A stretch of 64,000 bases of DNA from JAPPLB01 sp965208945. Lineage in GTDB: Bacteria; Acidobacteriota; Terriglobia; Bryobacterales; UBA6623. The notes beneath the pieces were generated by a model. The model did no database searches. It had not been told where the DNA came from and saw only the letters and a list, made by a program, of their open reading frames with translations. Shown here piece after piece: positions 28,087 through 37,927 of this stretch (its first letter is position 1; every line of letters begins with the position of its first letter). Made by a program: the position numbers and the translations under genes. The stretch spans positions 372,001 to 436,000 of the forward strand of contig OZ242366.1 in NCBI GenBank assembly GCA_965208945.1, in the 5' to 3' direction.

Positions 28087-31000
28087 TCAAAACCTGAACC
28101 GCAGACTGGCGCGCATCGTTCTCATCGCCGCCGTATTGGTCGCCAAACCGAAGTTCGACGCGTTCACCGTTGTGGCCAAGCCCGAAAAGTTGACCTTGTT
28201 CGTGACATTGGCGCTGTCCACACGAAACTGCACCGTTCGCCGGTCTTGGCCGAGGCGAAACGTGCGCCCGACTCCAAAGTTCAGCGTGACGAAACCCGGA
28301 CCCGGAATCGTATTGCGCGCTGCATTGCCGAAGCGCTCCGGGGGCGGAGTCGTAAACGCCAAAGGATTGAAGAACCTGCCGCCGCCGTCCACCGGAAGTC
28401 CGGTTGCGTCCGCGCGCCCCGATCCCACTATGCCGCTGCCGCCGGTATTCGCCTGGTTGCCAAGCACGACCGCCGTAAACGGAGTGCCCGAGTTAGCCGT
28501 CACACCGCCAGTGAAGCTCCAATCGCGAAAGATCGTTTCGAACAAGTTCCTGGAAGGAGATCCCTGCGGTCCACCCACCGGTGACTCGAGCACATACGAG
28601 AGGCTGAGCGCATGCCGCTGGTCGAAGCTCGACAGCCCCCGCTCGAGGCTCAAGTTCCGATCGTAGAGCGCCACCACCGCCGCCCCACCTCCGAAAGTCG
28701 AAACGTTGTCGAGGGACTTCGAATACGTGTAGAGCGCATTGACCGAAACACCTCGACGGAATCGCCGATTCAGCCGTAACTGCCCCGCGTGGTAGGTGGA
28801 GTTGCCTTCGGAACTGTCGAACGTGAATCCCACCGCATTGCTGATACGACGGCGTTCCTCCGCCGTAAGCGGCGAACCCGACGGCGCCCGATTCGGTGAA
28901 CGCTGAATGTCGAGCCGCGTACCCTTCGTCCCGAGATATCCCACCTCCAACACCATTGCCCCCGGCAGATCCTGCTGCACCGCCAGGTTCCATGTCTGCG
29001 CATAGCCGACGAGATAGTTCCGATCGACCGCGAAGGTGTTCGTAATGTCCTGATCGGGCCGCGTCGCAAAGCCGTTGCGGATCGTCAGGATCCGGTCCAG
29101 CGTCGTTGTCAATGTACCCGTCGTCGCAAACGGCGGCTGTTGCCCCAAGCGGCTGGCGGCGTTGTTGTACACCGAGCCGTTGTAGTACCAGCCGTAGCCG
29201 GCGCGCAGCAGTGTAGAGCGTTTGGGAAAAGGCTTCCAGGCAATGCCGAATCGAGGCGCGAGGTTGTTGCGGTCCGACTCGATCAACGCCGCCGGGAACG
29301 GCCCGCTGAATGCGCCATCCATGCCCGGCAACACGGGCACCACGCCGGTGAATCCCGGCGCGACGTCGAGGTTCACGATCCGATTGAACTTTTCCTGGAA
29401 CGGCCGGAGGAACTCATACCGCAGTCCGAAGTTCACGGTGAAGTTCGCGCTCACTCGCCAATCGTCCTGGGCGTACAAGCTGAATGCCGGAGCACGGAAA
29501 TACGTATCGGGGTTGCCAAACCGAATCGAGCTTGACTGCGGCAGACCCAGGACGAAGTCAGCGAAGTCGAACCCGGTGTTCGCCAGCGGCAAGCCCCGGC
29601 TGTCGAACGCGCTGGTCCTCAAACCGCTGAAACTCAGGCTGCCTCGCGCGTTCTGCTCACTGATCGTGTTGAGCTGGATCCAGCGGTAGTTGCCACCGAT
29701 CGACAAGTTGTGATTCCCGTGCACCGAGGTGACGCTCTCGCTGATTTCCAACGTTTGATCGCGGCGCAGCATCGGGCTGCCATCGGTGAGATTGCCGAAG
29801 TTCGTGAACGTCAGGTTTGGCGGGCCAAAGTTGATCGGCGCATCGGACGTGTCCTCAATCCCAAGGTCTCCGGCCACATCGGCGCCGAACGCGAAGAATG
29901 GAAGCGTCTCGATACGATTCCGTGAAAATCGCAGCCGCAGGTTGTTGATCACATTCGTCTTCACGTTGCGCGTCCAACCGACACTCGCGCTCTGCGCGCG
30001 GCTGCCTGTCGTGTCACGGAACCCGAACAATTGCGCCGTCTCGGAATCCCGCATCCGCAGGTTGTAGGAGACAGAAAGCCGGTCCGCTTCGGAAAGGCTC
30101 CGTCCCATCCGCACGCTGAAGTTGTCGGAGTCTTGCGGTACGGAGGTAATGAACTGGTAGTTCTGCACTCGTCCGGGCTGATTCGGAAGCGGGATAAACG
30201 GAATCAAACCCAGCGCAGCCGAATCCAACCGCGATGCAGGAATCACATTGTCGGGGAAGGCCTCACCCGCATCGAACACCGTCACCGCCCCCGAAGCCAC
30301 GGAATTTGAAAAGTCGCCCAAGCGCTCCAATGCCGAGGGCAACGTCGATGTGCGGTTAAAGGGGTTCCGACTGCGTGCTCCGTTATAGCGGAAGAAGAAG
30401 AACGTCTTTTCGTCGTCCACGATCTTCGGGATCTTCAGCGGCCCACCGAGCATCGCCCCGAACTGATTCTGTGCGTAGGAAGGCTTGTCCACCGTCTGGC
30501 CGGTAAGTGAATAAGGCCGGGCATCCAACGCCGAATTGCGGAACGAGAAGTTGAGCGAGGCGCGCATCGAGTTTCTTCCGGCCCCAATCCGGTTGCCGAA
30601 CTGCATCGTTCCGCGACGCCGCATCCATTCACGCATGCGCGCCAGCCGCTCGGGCGTCATCTCACCTCTGCCCGGCCCGCCAGGACCACCGGGTCCGCGG
30701 CCTCCGGGGCCACCCGCTCGTCGGCCGCCCGCTCGCCGGCCGCCGCGTCCGCCACGTCCGCCGCGCGCACCACCGAACCCGCGACCGCCGCGACCAAATC
30801 CCGGTCCTCCATCCGTGTCGTTGCCGCCGCGATTGGCAAAAGGATTCCCTTGTTGCGAGGGGCCGCCAAAACCCAGCGCCCGCATGTCGAACTGACCGTT
30901 GCCCCCCGGCGCCTGCAAACCACGGCTCAAGCTGCCGGTCACGAGGAACGACTCATTGGCGTCCTGCTCCGACGCCATCGAGACCGTCGGATCGGGCATC

Positions 31001-31425
31001 GCCGCCAATTCGTTCATGATGCTGTTCTGCTGCGATTCGTTCACAAGCAGCCGCTGAAAGCGCTCTCGCCGTTCCGCCCGCGAGAGCTGTTCTCCGTCCC
31101 CGGGGGCCGCCTGCTGTTCCCGAGCCGCCAGCGTCAACTCCCATTCCGTAGGACTCGCGCCGCCGGTGATTTCAATTTCGCGCGTGACCGACTCGAATCC
31201 GAACATGCTCACTTCCAGCGTCCAGACACCCGGCTGCATCCGGTCAAAGCGGTACCGCCCGGTCTGATCGGTCGAAGTCACCCGTGTCGTCTCGCCCTGC
31301 GTGGCAATGACCGACGTGCCGGGGATCGGCAACTCGTTCGATCGAACGAGGCCGACATGCTCGGCAGCCGAAACACTTCCCACAGACACAGAGAGCACAA
31401 AAAGGAACCGCGATAGTAAGGTCAT
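28087..31425 (-). CDS. TonB-dependent receptor with carboxypeptidase-like N-terminal domain and Gly/Arg-rich insert
   Basis: 1,112 residues. A signal peptide (LSRFLFVLSVSVGSVSA) precedes a carboxypeptidase-regulatory-like domain (GTSVIATQGETTRVTSTDQT, GRYRFDRMQPGVWTLEVSMF). Residues ~198-253 form a Gly/Arg-rich insert (GRGGRGFGGARGGRGGRGG and more). Then come the plug and a long barrel: RDSETAQLFGFRDTTGSRAQ, FSLYAQDDWRVSANFTVNFG and RYEFLRPFQEKFNR; it ends MRASLRFRF with a terminal aromatic typical of outer-membrane proteins. It presumably imports or binds a large ligand. The downstream VWFA gene follows after 2 bp. Confidence 0.85.
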   Translation of the reverse strand: MTLLSRFLFVLSVSVGSVSAAEHVGLVRSNELPIPGTSVIATQGETTRVTSTDQTGRYRFDRMQPGVWTLEVSMFGFESVTREIEITGGASPTEWELTLAAREQQAAPGDGEQLSRAERRERFQRLLVNESQQNSIMNELAAMPDPTVSMASEQDANESFLVTGSLSRGLQAPGGNGQFDMRALGFGGPSQQGNPFANRGGNDTDGGPGFGRGGRGFGGARGGRGGRGGRRAGGRRAGGPGGRGPGGPGGPGRGEMTPERLARMREWMRRRGTMQFGNRIGAGRNSMRASLNFSFRNSALDARPYSLTGQTVDKPSYAQNQFGAMLGGPLKIPKIVDDEKTFFFFRYNGARSRNPFNRTSTLPSALERLGDFSNSVASGAVTVFDAGEAFPDNVIPASRLDSAALGLIPFIPLPNQPGRVQNYQFITSVPQDSDNFSVRMGRSLSEADRLSVSYNLRMRDSETAQLFGFRDTTGSRAQSASVGWTRNVKTNVINNLRLRFSRNRIETLPFFAFGADVAGDLGIEDTSDAPINFGPPNLTFTNFGNLTDGSPMLRRDQTLEISESVTSVHGNHNLSIGGNYRWIQLNTISEQNARGSLSFSGLRTSAFDSRGLPLANTGFDFADFVLGLPQSSSIRFGNPDTYFRAPAFSLYAQDDWRVSANFTVNFGLRYEFLRPFQEKFNRIVNLDVAPGFTGVVPVLPGMDGAFSGPFPAALIESDRNNLAPRFGIAWKPFPKRSTLLRAGYGWYYNGSVYNNAASRLGQQPPFATTGTLTTTLDRILTIRNGFATRPDQDITNTFAVDRNYLVGYAQTWNLAVQQDLPGAMVLEVGYLGTKGTRLDIQRSPNRAPSGSPLTAEERRRISNAVGFTFDSSEGNSTYHAGQLRLNRRFRRGVSVNALYTYSKSLDNVSTFGGGAAVVALYDRNLSLERGLSSFDQRHALSLSYVLESPVGGPQGSPSRNLFETIFRDWSFTGGVTANSGTPFTAVVLGNQANTGGSGIVGSGRADATGLPVDGGGRFFNPLAFTTPPPERFGNAARNTIPGPGFVTLNFGVGRTFRLGQDRRTVQFRVDSANVTNKVNFSGLATTVNASNFGLATNTAAMRTMRASLRFRF

Positions 31426-31583
31426 CGGCTTTTCCGACCAAGGCGGACGTATCATTCCTTACGTTACCGGCAAGCAGCGGAAGTGATGTTAAATCAAGGT
31501 AAAAAGAGCGGCCTGCAGTTCCGAAGCATGCTCCGGGGGTCTGGTCAACGCAATATAGAAAGTGCGCCTGTTGGCGCAATCCA
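31426..31583. other. Upstream region of the receptor gene
   Basis: No feature recognised other than an A/T-richer stretch (GTGATGTTAAATCAAGGTAA). Beyond it begins repeat cluster 2. Confidence 0.4.
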
Positions 31584-31926
31584 GAACATTCTCCTTTCTC
31601 AGCATGGGTTCATTCTGCGTTCCTCCTCGGTGGAACGAACTCGCAGGGCGACGGGAGTTGCGGGCAACGGCACACCTCGTGCAGCCTCCCGCAGACACGG
31701 GATTCTGCGCACTTTCGCAGGATTCGACTGCTGACGGCGCTTGACTCGAGGCCGACCGAGAACGGCTGACGATGCACCGACACTGGCTCATGAGCAATAT
31801 TTTTTGCCGGGAAATGGTGGCAAAGCAAGCAGTAACTTGTTGGCGGGCGCGGCAGTCCGGCGACAGTTTCTGGTTGCGCGACTCTTGCCCACCCACAGCA
31901 AACCGAACGGCCATGAGTAAAGGCCA

Positions 31927-31965
31927 TGATTCGTGTCTCGTGTCTCGTGTCTCGTGATTCGTGAA
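31927..31965 (-). repeat. 7-bp tandem array
   Basis: On the minus strand: CACGAAT, CACGAGA, CACGAGA, CACGAGA, CACGAAT then CATGGCC. Confidence 0.7.
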
Positions 31966-32115
31966 CACCCAACAGGCCGTGTTGCCGATGCGGATGGGGC
32001 GCGGACAGCGGCTCGGGGGCAATATGCCGCCCATGCCGCGCCATAGCCGCCCTACGGCGCGCAGAAAAGTAGTGACCGGGCGGCGGGAACGGCCGTCCGG
32101 GCGGCGCGGGGACAC

Positions 32116-32322
32116 CAGCCTGCATGTCTCACCACCCGACGGTCGAAGCACGCGATACGACCGCCAGGACTTCGTTGCGCTTGCTTGCCGTGCTCAACGT
32201 ACTGTTCAAGTACGCCTGCGCGCGCCAAGCGGCTCGCGCCTTTTTCCTCCGCCCGGCTTGCGCCTAGTCCTGACGGCCCTCTCACCCACTTCGCCTCGCC
32301 GCATGGTGAGACATGCAGGCTA
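32116..32322 (+). repeat. Palindromic intergenic element, copy H (207-bp form)
   Basis: Complete copy. Like copy B it has matched changes at both ends (GCATGTCTCACC and GGTGAGACATGC). Apex CGTACTGTTCAAGTACG is intact. Confidence 0.92.
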
Positions 32323-32341
32323 GCTCCGAACAATATTTTCA

Positions 32342-32398
32342 TCTGAACAATGGCGAACAATGGCGAACAATCGTGAACAATGGCGAACAACGGTGAAC
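32342..32398 (-). repeat. 10-bp tandem array (TTC-type)
   Basis: Plus-strand units GAACAATGGC, GAACAATGGC, GAACAATCGT, GAACAATGGC, GAACAACGGT, then GAACCGGG. It corresponds to the 4191-4236 array in cluster 1. Confidence 0.8.
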
Positions 32399-32485
32399 CG
32401 GGAAACAGCGGCTTGCCGGCGGGCGCAGTGGTCCGGACGGCGGTTTCCGGTGGCGCCTCCCTGGCGCTCCCACGGAGAAAAAAGG

Positions 32486-32883
32486 CCGTGATTCGTGTCT
32501 CGTGACTCGTGTTTCGTGAAGACCTCGGAATTCGTGCCGGCTTGCGCCGCGCGCCAGGAAAGACCTTGGTTCATGATTCGTGTGCTCAACCGTACAGCCG
32601 GGCTGTCGCAGAGCAGCGCGCGGGACACGTCCAGGGCTGCGAGATCCACGGCCGTATTGCGAGGCCACCAGGGCTTGCGACATTTTTTTAGCGGGCAATA
32701 GTGGGCAATGCCGGGCAATCGTGGGCAACCGCAGGCAGGAATGGTCCTTGAACAAGGCGAGATGATGCGGGAACGACATTTCCTTCGCAGGCGCTCCCAG
32801 GCCACGGATCAAGCTCATTTCACGAACCATGATCTTCATGCTACGCAGGCCGGGCCGAAAAAAAAAGACTGAAGGGCTTCAGT
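32486..32883 (-). repeat. Core of inverted duplication, copy 2
   Basis: Nearly identical on the minus strand to 3624-4016, including the terminator hairpin (32858-32883), the CCC-type 10-bp array (about 32692-32738) and the flanking 7-bp array (32486-32519). Confidence 0.8.
32858..32883 (-). terminator. Intrinsic terminator-like hairpin
   Basis: Minus-strand ACTGAA-GCCC-TTCAGT followed by C and a run of nine T residues, the same hairpin as in cluster 1. Confidence 0.6.
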
Positions 32884-32905
32884 ACCCAGAGGCAACGATT
32901 CGACA

Positions 32906-32957
32906 TTCGTGATTCGTGAAAACACAACAGCCGTGAGTCGTGTTTCGTGTCTCGTGA
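32906..32957 (-). repeat. Two 7-bp CACGARW arrays
   Basis: Arrays at 32906-32919 and 32932-32957 precede palindrome copy I. Confidence 0.65.
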
Positions 32958-32986
32958 AAACCTGTTGGCCGGGCCTTGGGTGGCTG

Positions 32987-33167
32987 TAGCCTGCATTTCT
33001 CACCACCCGACGGTCGAAGCACGCCATACGACCGCCAGGACTTCGTTGCGCTTGCTTGCCGTACTCAACGTACTGTTCAAGTACGCCTGCGCGCCAAGCG
33101 GCGCGCGCCTCGTCCTGACGGCCCTCTCACCCACTTCGCCTCGACACGTGGTGAGAAATGCAGGCTA
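32987..33167 (+). repeat. Palindromic intergenic element, copy I (short form)
   Basis: Complete 181-bp copy with perfect 20-bp termini and intact apex. Its right end abuts the truncated FGE pseudogene. Confidence 0.92.
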
Positions 33168-33176
33168 GTGAAAACC

Positions 33177-33556
33177 TTACAGGCCGTGTTGCGGGCACGG
33201 GGGAGGCGGCCGGAACCGTCTCCCGGTCTGCTCGCTCAGCCAACGGCAGCAAGGCCGAGCATCACTCCCACTCACACCGGTTACGGGTTGGGCGCATACG
33301 TGCACGTCTTGCGGCACATGGGGCGGATTCGGGTGCGCCGGGTGGAACGCTCGAAACCCGGCGAAAGTCACCGACCGCCGGCCGATGCTGAATTCGGAGG
33401 CAAGCACATCATGAACGGGTTTCTCCCAGGTTGCTCTTCTGCCGAGCCCATCTGAAAACGACCGGCCGTGACTCGAACCGTCTCGGGCAGCGGTTGCTCT
33501 GAAAGGGAGCCGGCGACGACACAAATACTCGCAAGCACTCTGATCTGATAAAACAC
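33177..33556 (-). pseudogene. Broken FGE-sulfatase (SUMF1-like) gene
   Basis: On the minus strand one frame reads ICVVAGSLSEQPLPETVRVT then AGRFQMGSAEE. Near 33430 the similarity shifts frame and continues KPVHDVLASEFSIGRRSVTF, AGFRAF, then QPVTGVSGSDARPCCRWLSE, QTGRRFRPPP. These match, in order, the MGS, IGRYEVT, PVxxVSWxDA and RLPTEAEW regions of FGE proteins. The WD/SW residues are lost and the C-terminal half (GN-W-W, RGGSW, GFR) is missing where palindrome copy I begins. The intact relative at 1485-2417 is not identical. Confidence 0.7.
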
Positions 33557-33860
33557 CTTTAGGACAGAGAATCTAAAACCGGAACGCTTTCAAGGCTTGC
33601 CGACGTCCAACACTTGGGCCCCCTGAGTGAAAACATGGTACTGCTTTGCCAGCGGACGGGAGTGAGGAACGTTTTGCAAGACCATGTGAAGTGCGGTTTT
33701 CTGACAAGCAGGGTGTTTTGGGTTGCCGAATCGCCGCAGGGGATGCGCCGGCATGAGCGCCCGGTGGACAAAACCTCTCCGCCGGGAGTTCGAGCAAGCA
33801 CAAGCGGCGGCGGGCGTTGCCCCGAGCAGGTTGTGAATGACCGCAGGAGGACCCTCAATC
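33557..33860. other. Gene-free stretch before the NHL gene
   Basis: Nothing recognised except the strong AGGAGG (33844-33849) serving the NHL-repeat gene. Confidence 0.5.
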
Positions 33861-36800
33861 ATGCCGTTTCGCCTTGACTCTGTTTTTTTCCGACTTGCCG
33901 GTTGCCTTACGCTGCTCGCCGGGACCGCCTGGGCGCAACAGCAGGCCGGCTATCGAATCGATACGATCGTTGGCCTGCAGGGGGTGAGAGACGGACTGAC
34001 AGCCGAGGAGGCCGTTCTCAGCCTCCCCTATGACGTGGCGGCGGATGGCTCGGGCAACGTCTACATCGCCGATTCCAACAATCACCGCATTCGCAGGATC
34101 GACGCCGACGGGACGATTACCACGGTGGCGGGTACGGGGACCGCCGGCTTCAGCGGGGACGGCGGACCGGCAACCGCGGCGCAACTCGACTTCCCCACCA
34201 GCGTAGCTGTGGACGGCTCCGGCAATCTCTACATCGCTGATGTTTTCAATCGCCGCATCCGCAGGGTCGACGCCGGCGGGACGATCACCACGGTGCTGGG
34301 AGGGGGGGGCGCCGGCTCCAGCGGGGAGGGCGTACTACCAACCGCAGCGCATCTCTACAACCCCATTGGCGTGGCGGTGGGCGGCTTCGGCAATCTCTAC
34401 ATCTCAAATTATTCCACTCACCGCATTCTCAGGGTCGATGCCTTCGGGATGATCACCACGGTGGCGGGCACGGGGGCCGCCGGCTTCAGCGGGGACGACG
34501 GGGCGGCAACCGCGGCGCAACTCAACAGACCCAGCAACGTAGCGCTGGACAGCTCGGGAAACCTCTACATCGCCGATACCGGCAACCAACGCATCCGCAA
34601 GGTCGATACCAATGGGACGATCACCACGGTAGCGGGCACGGGGACAGCCGGCTTCAGCGGGGACGGCGAGGCGGCAACCGCGGCGCAACTCGACTTCCCC
34701 ACCGGCGCGGCGCTGGACAGCTCGGGAAACCTCTACATCGCCGATACCGGCAACCAACGCATCCGCAAGGTCGATGCCGGCGGGACGATCACCACGGTAG
34801 CGGGCACGGGGACTCAAGGCTCCAGCGGGGACGGCGGGGCGGCAACCGCGGCGCAGCTCAACAATCCCATCGGCGTGGGGCTGGACGGCTCCGGGAACCT
34901 CTACATCGCCGATACCCGCAACAACCGCATCCGCAAGGTCGACGCCGGCGGGACGATCACCACGGCGGCGGGCACGGAGTCCCAAGGCTCCCGGGGAGTC
35001 GGAGGGAGGGCAACCGAGGCACAACTCGACTTCCCCATTGACGTGGTGGTGGATGACGACTCCGGCAACCTCTATATCGCTGATTCCAGCAATCACCGCA
35101 TCCTCAAGGTCGATGCCGGCGGCACGATCACCGCGGCGGCAGGCACGGGGAGCCATGGCTTCAGAGGGGATGGCGGTCCGGCAACCGCGGCGCGGCTCAG
35201 ATTCCCCCACGGCGCGGCGGTGGACGGCTCCGGCAATCTCTACATCGCCGATACCCGCAACCACCGTATTCGCAAGGTCGGCGCCGGCGGGACTATCACC
35301 ACGGTGGCGGGCACGGGGACCGACGGCTTCGGCGGGGACTCCGGGCCGGCATCCGCGGCACAGCTCAACAGACCCGCCGGCGTGGCGGTGGACGGCTCCG
35401 GCAACCTCTTCATTGCCGATACCAACAACCACCGTATCCGCAAGGTCGATGCCGAAGGGACGATCACCACGGTAGCGGGCACGAGTGGCCAAGGCTTCAG
35501 CGGGGACTCCGGGCCGGCAACCGCAGCGCAGCTCAACGGACCCAATGGCGTGGCGGTGGACGGCTTCGGCAACCTCTACATCGCCGATACCAACAACCAC
35601 CGTATCCGCAAGGTCGGTGCCGACGGGACGATCACCACGGTGGCAGGCACGGGGACCGCCGTCTTCAGCGGGGACGGCAGACCGGCAACCGCAGCGCAGC
35701 TCAACGGACCCAATGGCGTGGCGGTGGACAGCTCCGGCAACCTCTACATCGCCGATACCAACAACCACCGCATCCGCAAGGTCGATACCCGCAGGACGAT
35801 CACCACGGTGGCGGGCACGGGGACCGCCGGCTTCAGCGGGGATTCCGGGCCGGCAACCGATGCACGGCTCAACGGACCCAATGGCGTGGCGGTGGACGGC
35901 TTCGGCAACCTCTTCATCGCGGATACCAACAACCACCGCATCCGCCTGCTGACGCCGCCGGAGAGCGACGGCGACGGTGTTTCGGACGTATTGGAGTCAG
36001 GGGCTGCCAATAATGGGGACGGTAACAGCGACGGCGTTCCGGATGCCGAGCAGCCCCATGTCGTCTCTTTTCCCAGCGCCGAAGATGCAGGCTACGTCAC
36101 GCTGCAGGCCCCGGAGCAGATCCTCATCACCAACACGAGGGCTTTTTCCAGGCCCCCTGCTCCCCTCCCTCTACCCGAAACCGATTTCCCGATCGGACTT
36201 CTCTATTTCCGTCTCGACATGCCGGCTCGGGGAGAGGCAGCCACGGTGACCCTATTTCTACCCGCAGACGTGGAGGTCAACAGCTATTGGAAATACGGCC
36301 CCACGCCCGACGATACCGAGCCGCACTGGTACGAATTTGTCTACGACGGAGAAACCGGAGCCCAATTTTCGGCGGCGGGCAAAATCGTCCTGCACTTCAA
36401 GGACGGCGAGCGTGGCGACGACGACCTGCGAAGTAACGGCGAGATTGCGGGTGTGGGCGGGCCGGCCCTGACGCTGCGCACGCTTGCGCCTGTCACACTC
36501 GATGTCCCCGGTGAAGGAAATTCCGTGGGAGTGGCCATCCACAATCCAACGCCCTCGCCCAACGACGTGGCGTTGTCACTGGTGGACGCATCCGGCGCGA
36601 CACTCCAGCAGGTGGAATTGGAGGAGGCCATGGCGGGGAAGGCGCAACTGGCCCGGCCGGCCTGCGAACTGATCGATTGCCAGCCGGCCCTCGGCGACAC
36701 CGCCCTGATCGTACGCGGCCAGCAGGGTCCGGTGCAGAGCTTGTTCATGGTGGGCGATCATGCCGGGCGGAAGCTGGACGGCCTGTCAGGAGAGTTCGAG

Positions 36801-37850
36801 GCCGACAAGCGACTCTACTTCCCCATCGTCGATCCGGGCCGTCACGGCGCGACCCGGTTGTTCGTTTTCAGCCCGACCCTGCAAGAGACAGAAGTGACTT
36901 TCACGCTCCATAGGGAGGATGGCACGATGGCTGCAGCGGCGAGCCGCACGGCAGCCGCCGGCGGCTTCGTGAACGAGACTGCCGAGTCGCTGTTTGCCGG
37001 CAGTGACGACAGCGGGCACGGCTATGTCGAAGCAAGGGCCGAGAATCCCGTGGCGGGATTCGCGTTTCTCCACGATGACGATAGCTACGCGGCGCTGGCC
37101 GGTGGGCCGATTCCCAGGAACTCCGCAAGGAGCAGCAGCTTGTATGCGCCGCACTTCGCGGCGGGGCAGGACAGCGCCACGAAACTCTATCTGCTGTCGG
37201 GCTTGACGAGGCACGTGACGCGAGTGCGGATACGAGCATTCGACAACGACGGCAACCCCCTGGGGGAAGCAGAGCGGGAACTGGCCGCCGATGCTGACGG
37301 CTTGCTGCTGGCCGACGACGTGGGCGAGTTGCTGTCATTGAGCCCGACGACGCAGCAGGACGGCCTGTTGGAGGGCTACTTGCAACTGGATTTCTCGGTA
37401 ACCCGAGGCCCGGCACTTCTTTTCGCCAGGCCTCGGGTGTTGGGAGCCGTGGCGGTGACGCGCGGCGGCGCTCGAACCGTCCTGCCGCTGGCCGCAGCCT
37501 CAGGCAGCCTGAACAGCTCTTTTTTGCAGGTGGCGCACACAGGACAAACGGACGGCAACATGTACACCGCTCTGTGGATTCTCAATCCCGGTCCGGAGAC
37601 GGCGATGGTGAGGGTGCGGGTGTTCGATCAGACGGGTCGGCCCGGCGCCTCGGAGCGGATCCTGGCGATAGCACCGGGCGTCCGCAACGGTGGCGAACTG
37701 GAAGATCCCTTGTTGTTCGGCGCGGCATTCCGGCAAGTGGGCGGACACCTGCAAGTCAGTAGTGACCGGCCGGTGATCAGCTTCGCGGTGTTCGGAGACC
37801 GCGCCGGACAATTCCTGGCAGCCATCCCGGGGCGTCCGACATTGCCTTGA
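33861..37850 (+). CDS. Giant exported NHL-repeat (beta-propeller) protein
   Basis: 1,329 residues; ATG at 33861 is preceded by AGGAGG and begins a signal peptide (LAGCLTLLAGTAWA). From base 34050 there are eleven 56-residue units plus a partial one, each like SGNLYIADTNNHRIRKVDA then GTITTVAGTGTAGFSGD and PATAAQLNGPNGVAVDG. They form NHL blades, probably two propellers. A calcium-binding-like Asp stretch (ESDGDGVSDVLESG, NNGDGNSDGVPDAEQ) and a region like the choice-of-anchor U domain (PIGLLYFRLDMPARGEA; DVEVNSYWKYGPTP) follow. The last ~450 residues are repetitive beta domains of unknown type. It is likely a surface or extracellular binding protein. A long antisense frame across the repeats is a composition artefact. 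Confidence 0.82.
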   Translation: MPFRLDSVFFRLAGCLTLLAGTAWAQQQAGYRIDTIVGLQGVRDGLTAEEAVLSLPYDVAADGSGNVYIADSNNHRIRRIDADGTITTVAGTGTAGFSGDGGPATAAQLDFPTSVAVDGSGNLYIADVFNRRIRRVDAGGTITTVLGGGGAGSSGEGVLPTAAHLYNPIGVAVGGFGNLYISNYSTHRILRVDAFGMITTVAGTGAAGFSGDDGAATAAQLNRPSNVALDSSGNLYIADTGNQRIRKVDTNGTITTVAGTGTAGFSGDGEAATAAQLDFPTGAALDSSGNLYIADTGNQRIRKVDAGGTITTVAGTGTQGSSGDGGAATAAQLNNPIGVGLDGSGNLYIADTRNNRIRKVDAGGTITTAAGTESQGSRGVGGRATEAQLDFPIDVVVDDDSGNLYIADSSNHRILKVDAGGTITAAAGTGSHGFRGDGGPATAARLRFPHGAAVDGSGNLYIADTRNHRIRKVGAGGTITTVAGTGTDGFGGDSGPASAAQLNRPAGVAVDGSGNLFIADTNNHRIRKVDAEGTITTVAGTSGQGFSGDSGPATAAQLNGPNGVAVDGFGNLYIADTNNHRIRKVGADGTITTVAGTGTAVFSGDGRPATAAQLNGPNGVAVDSSGNLYIADTNNHRIRKVDTRRTITTVAGTGTAGFSGDSGPATDARLNGPNGVAVDGFGNLFIADTNNHRIRLLTPPESDGDGVSDVLESGAANNGDGNSDGVPDAEQPHVVSFPSAEDAGYVTLQAPEQILITNTRAFSRPPAPLPLPETDFPIGLLYFRLDMPARGEAATVTLFLPADVEVNSYWKYGPTPDDTEPHWYEFVYDGETGAQFSAAGKIVLHFKDGERGDDDLRSNGEIAGVGGPALTLRTLAPVTLDVPGEGNSVGVAIHNPTPSPNDVALSLVDASGATLQQVELEEAMAGKAQLARPACELIDCQPALGDTALIVRGQQGPVQSLFMVGDHAGRKLDGLSGEFEADKRLYFPIVDPGRHGATRLFVFSPTLQETEVTFTLHREDGTMAAAASRTAAAGGFVNETAESLFAGSDDSGHGYVEARAENPVAGFAFLHDDDSYAALAGGPIPRNSARSSSLYAPHFAAGQDSATKLYLLSGLTRHVTRVRIRAFDNDGNPLGEAERELAADADGLLLADDVGELLSLSPTTQQDGLLEGYLQLDFSVTRGPALLFARPRVLGAVAVTRGGARTVLPLAAASGSLNSSFLQVAHTGQTDGNMYTALWILNPGPETAMVRVRVFDQTGRPGASERILAIAPGVRNGGELEDPLLFGAAFRQVGGHLQVSSDRPVISFAVFGDRAGQFLAAIPGRPTLP

Positions 37851-37888
37851 CAACACTTCGAGGTTGGAAAGAGGTTCCACACGCTGCC

Positions 37889-37927
37889 TAGCCTGCATTT
37901 CTCACCACCCGACGGTCGAGGCACACG
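37889..37927 (+). repeat. Palindromic element fragment J
   Basis: Only the first ~39 bp (TAGCCTGCATTTCTCACCAC then CCGACGGTCGAGGCACACG). It joins AAAAAAGGCAGTGATTCGTG and ACCATGGGCGGAGG, the same type of junction as fragment M at 43212. Confidence 0.8.

Larger units (their letters stand above)
31584..33167 (-). repeat. Repeat cluster 2 (inverted counterpart of cluster 1)
   Basis: Reading the minus strand from 33167: palindrome copy I, 7-bp arrays, terminator hairpin, the ~370-bp core, a CCC-type 10-bp array inside it, a TTC-type 10-bp array, 9-bp-like sequence, a 7-bp array and finally the block CTGAGAAAGGAGAATGTTCTG (31584-31604). This mirrors cluster 1 part by part. Palindrome copy H (32116-32322) interrupts it. 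No gene is called. Confidence 0.75.

Noticed and set aside
32153..32323. Recurrent short frames resembling MPCSTYCSSTPARAKRLAP in many places
   Set aside because: These are translations of the palindromic element; they appear in several phases and both strands and change freely between copies.
34404..35936. 510-codon antisense frame with repeated Arg/Gly/Ala motifs
   Set aside because: Mirror of the repeated NHL units; arises because 168-bp units keep one antisense phase open.
34050..35955. CRISPR-like regular repeats
   Set aside because: In-frame protein repeats of 56 residues without unique spacers; no cas genes.
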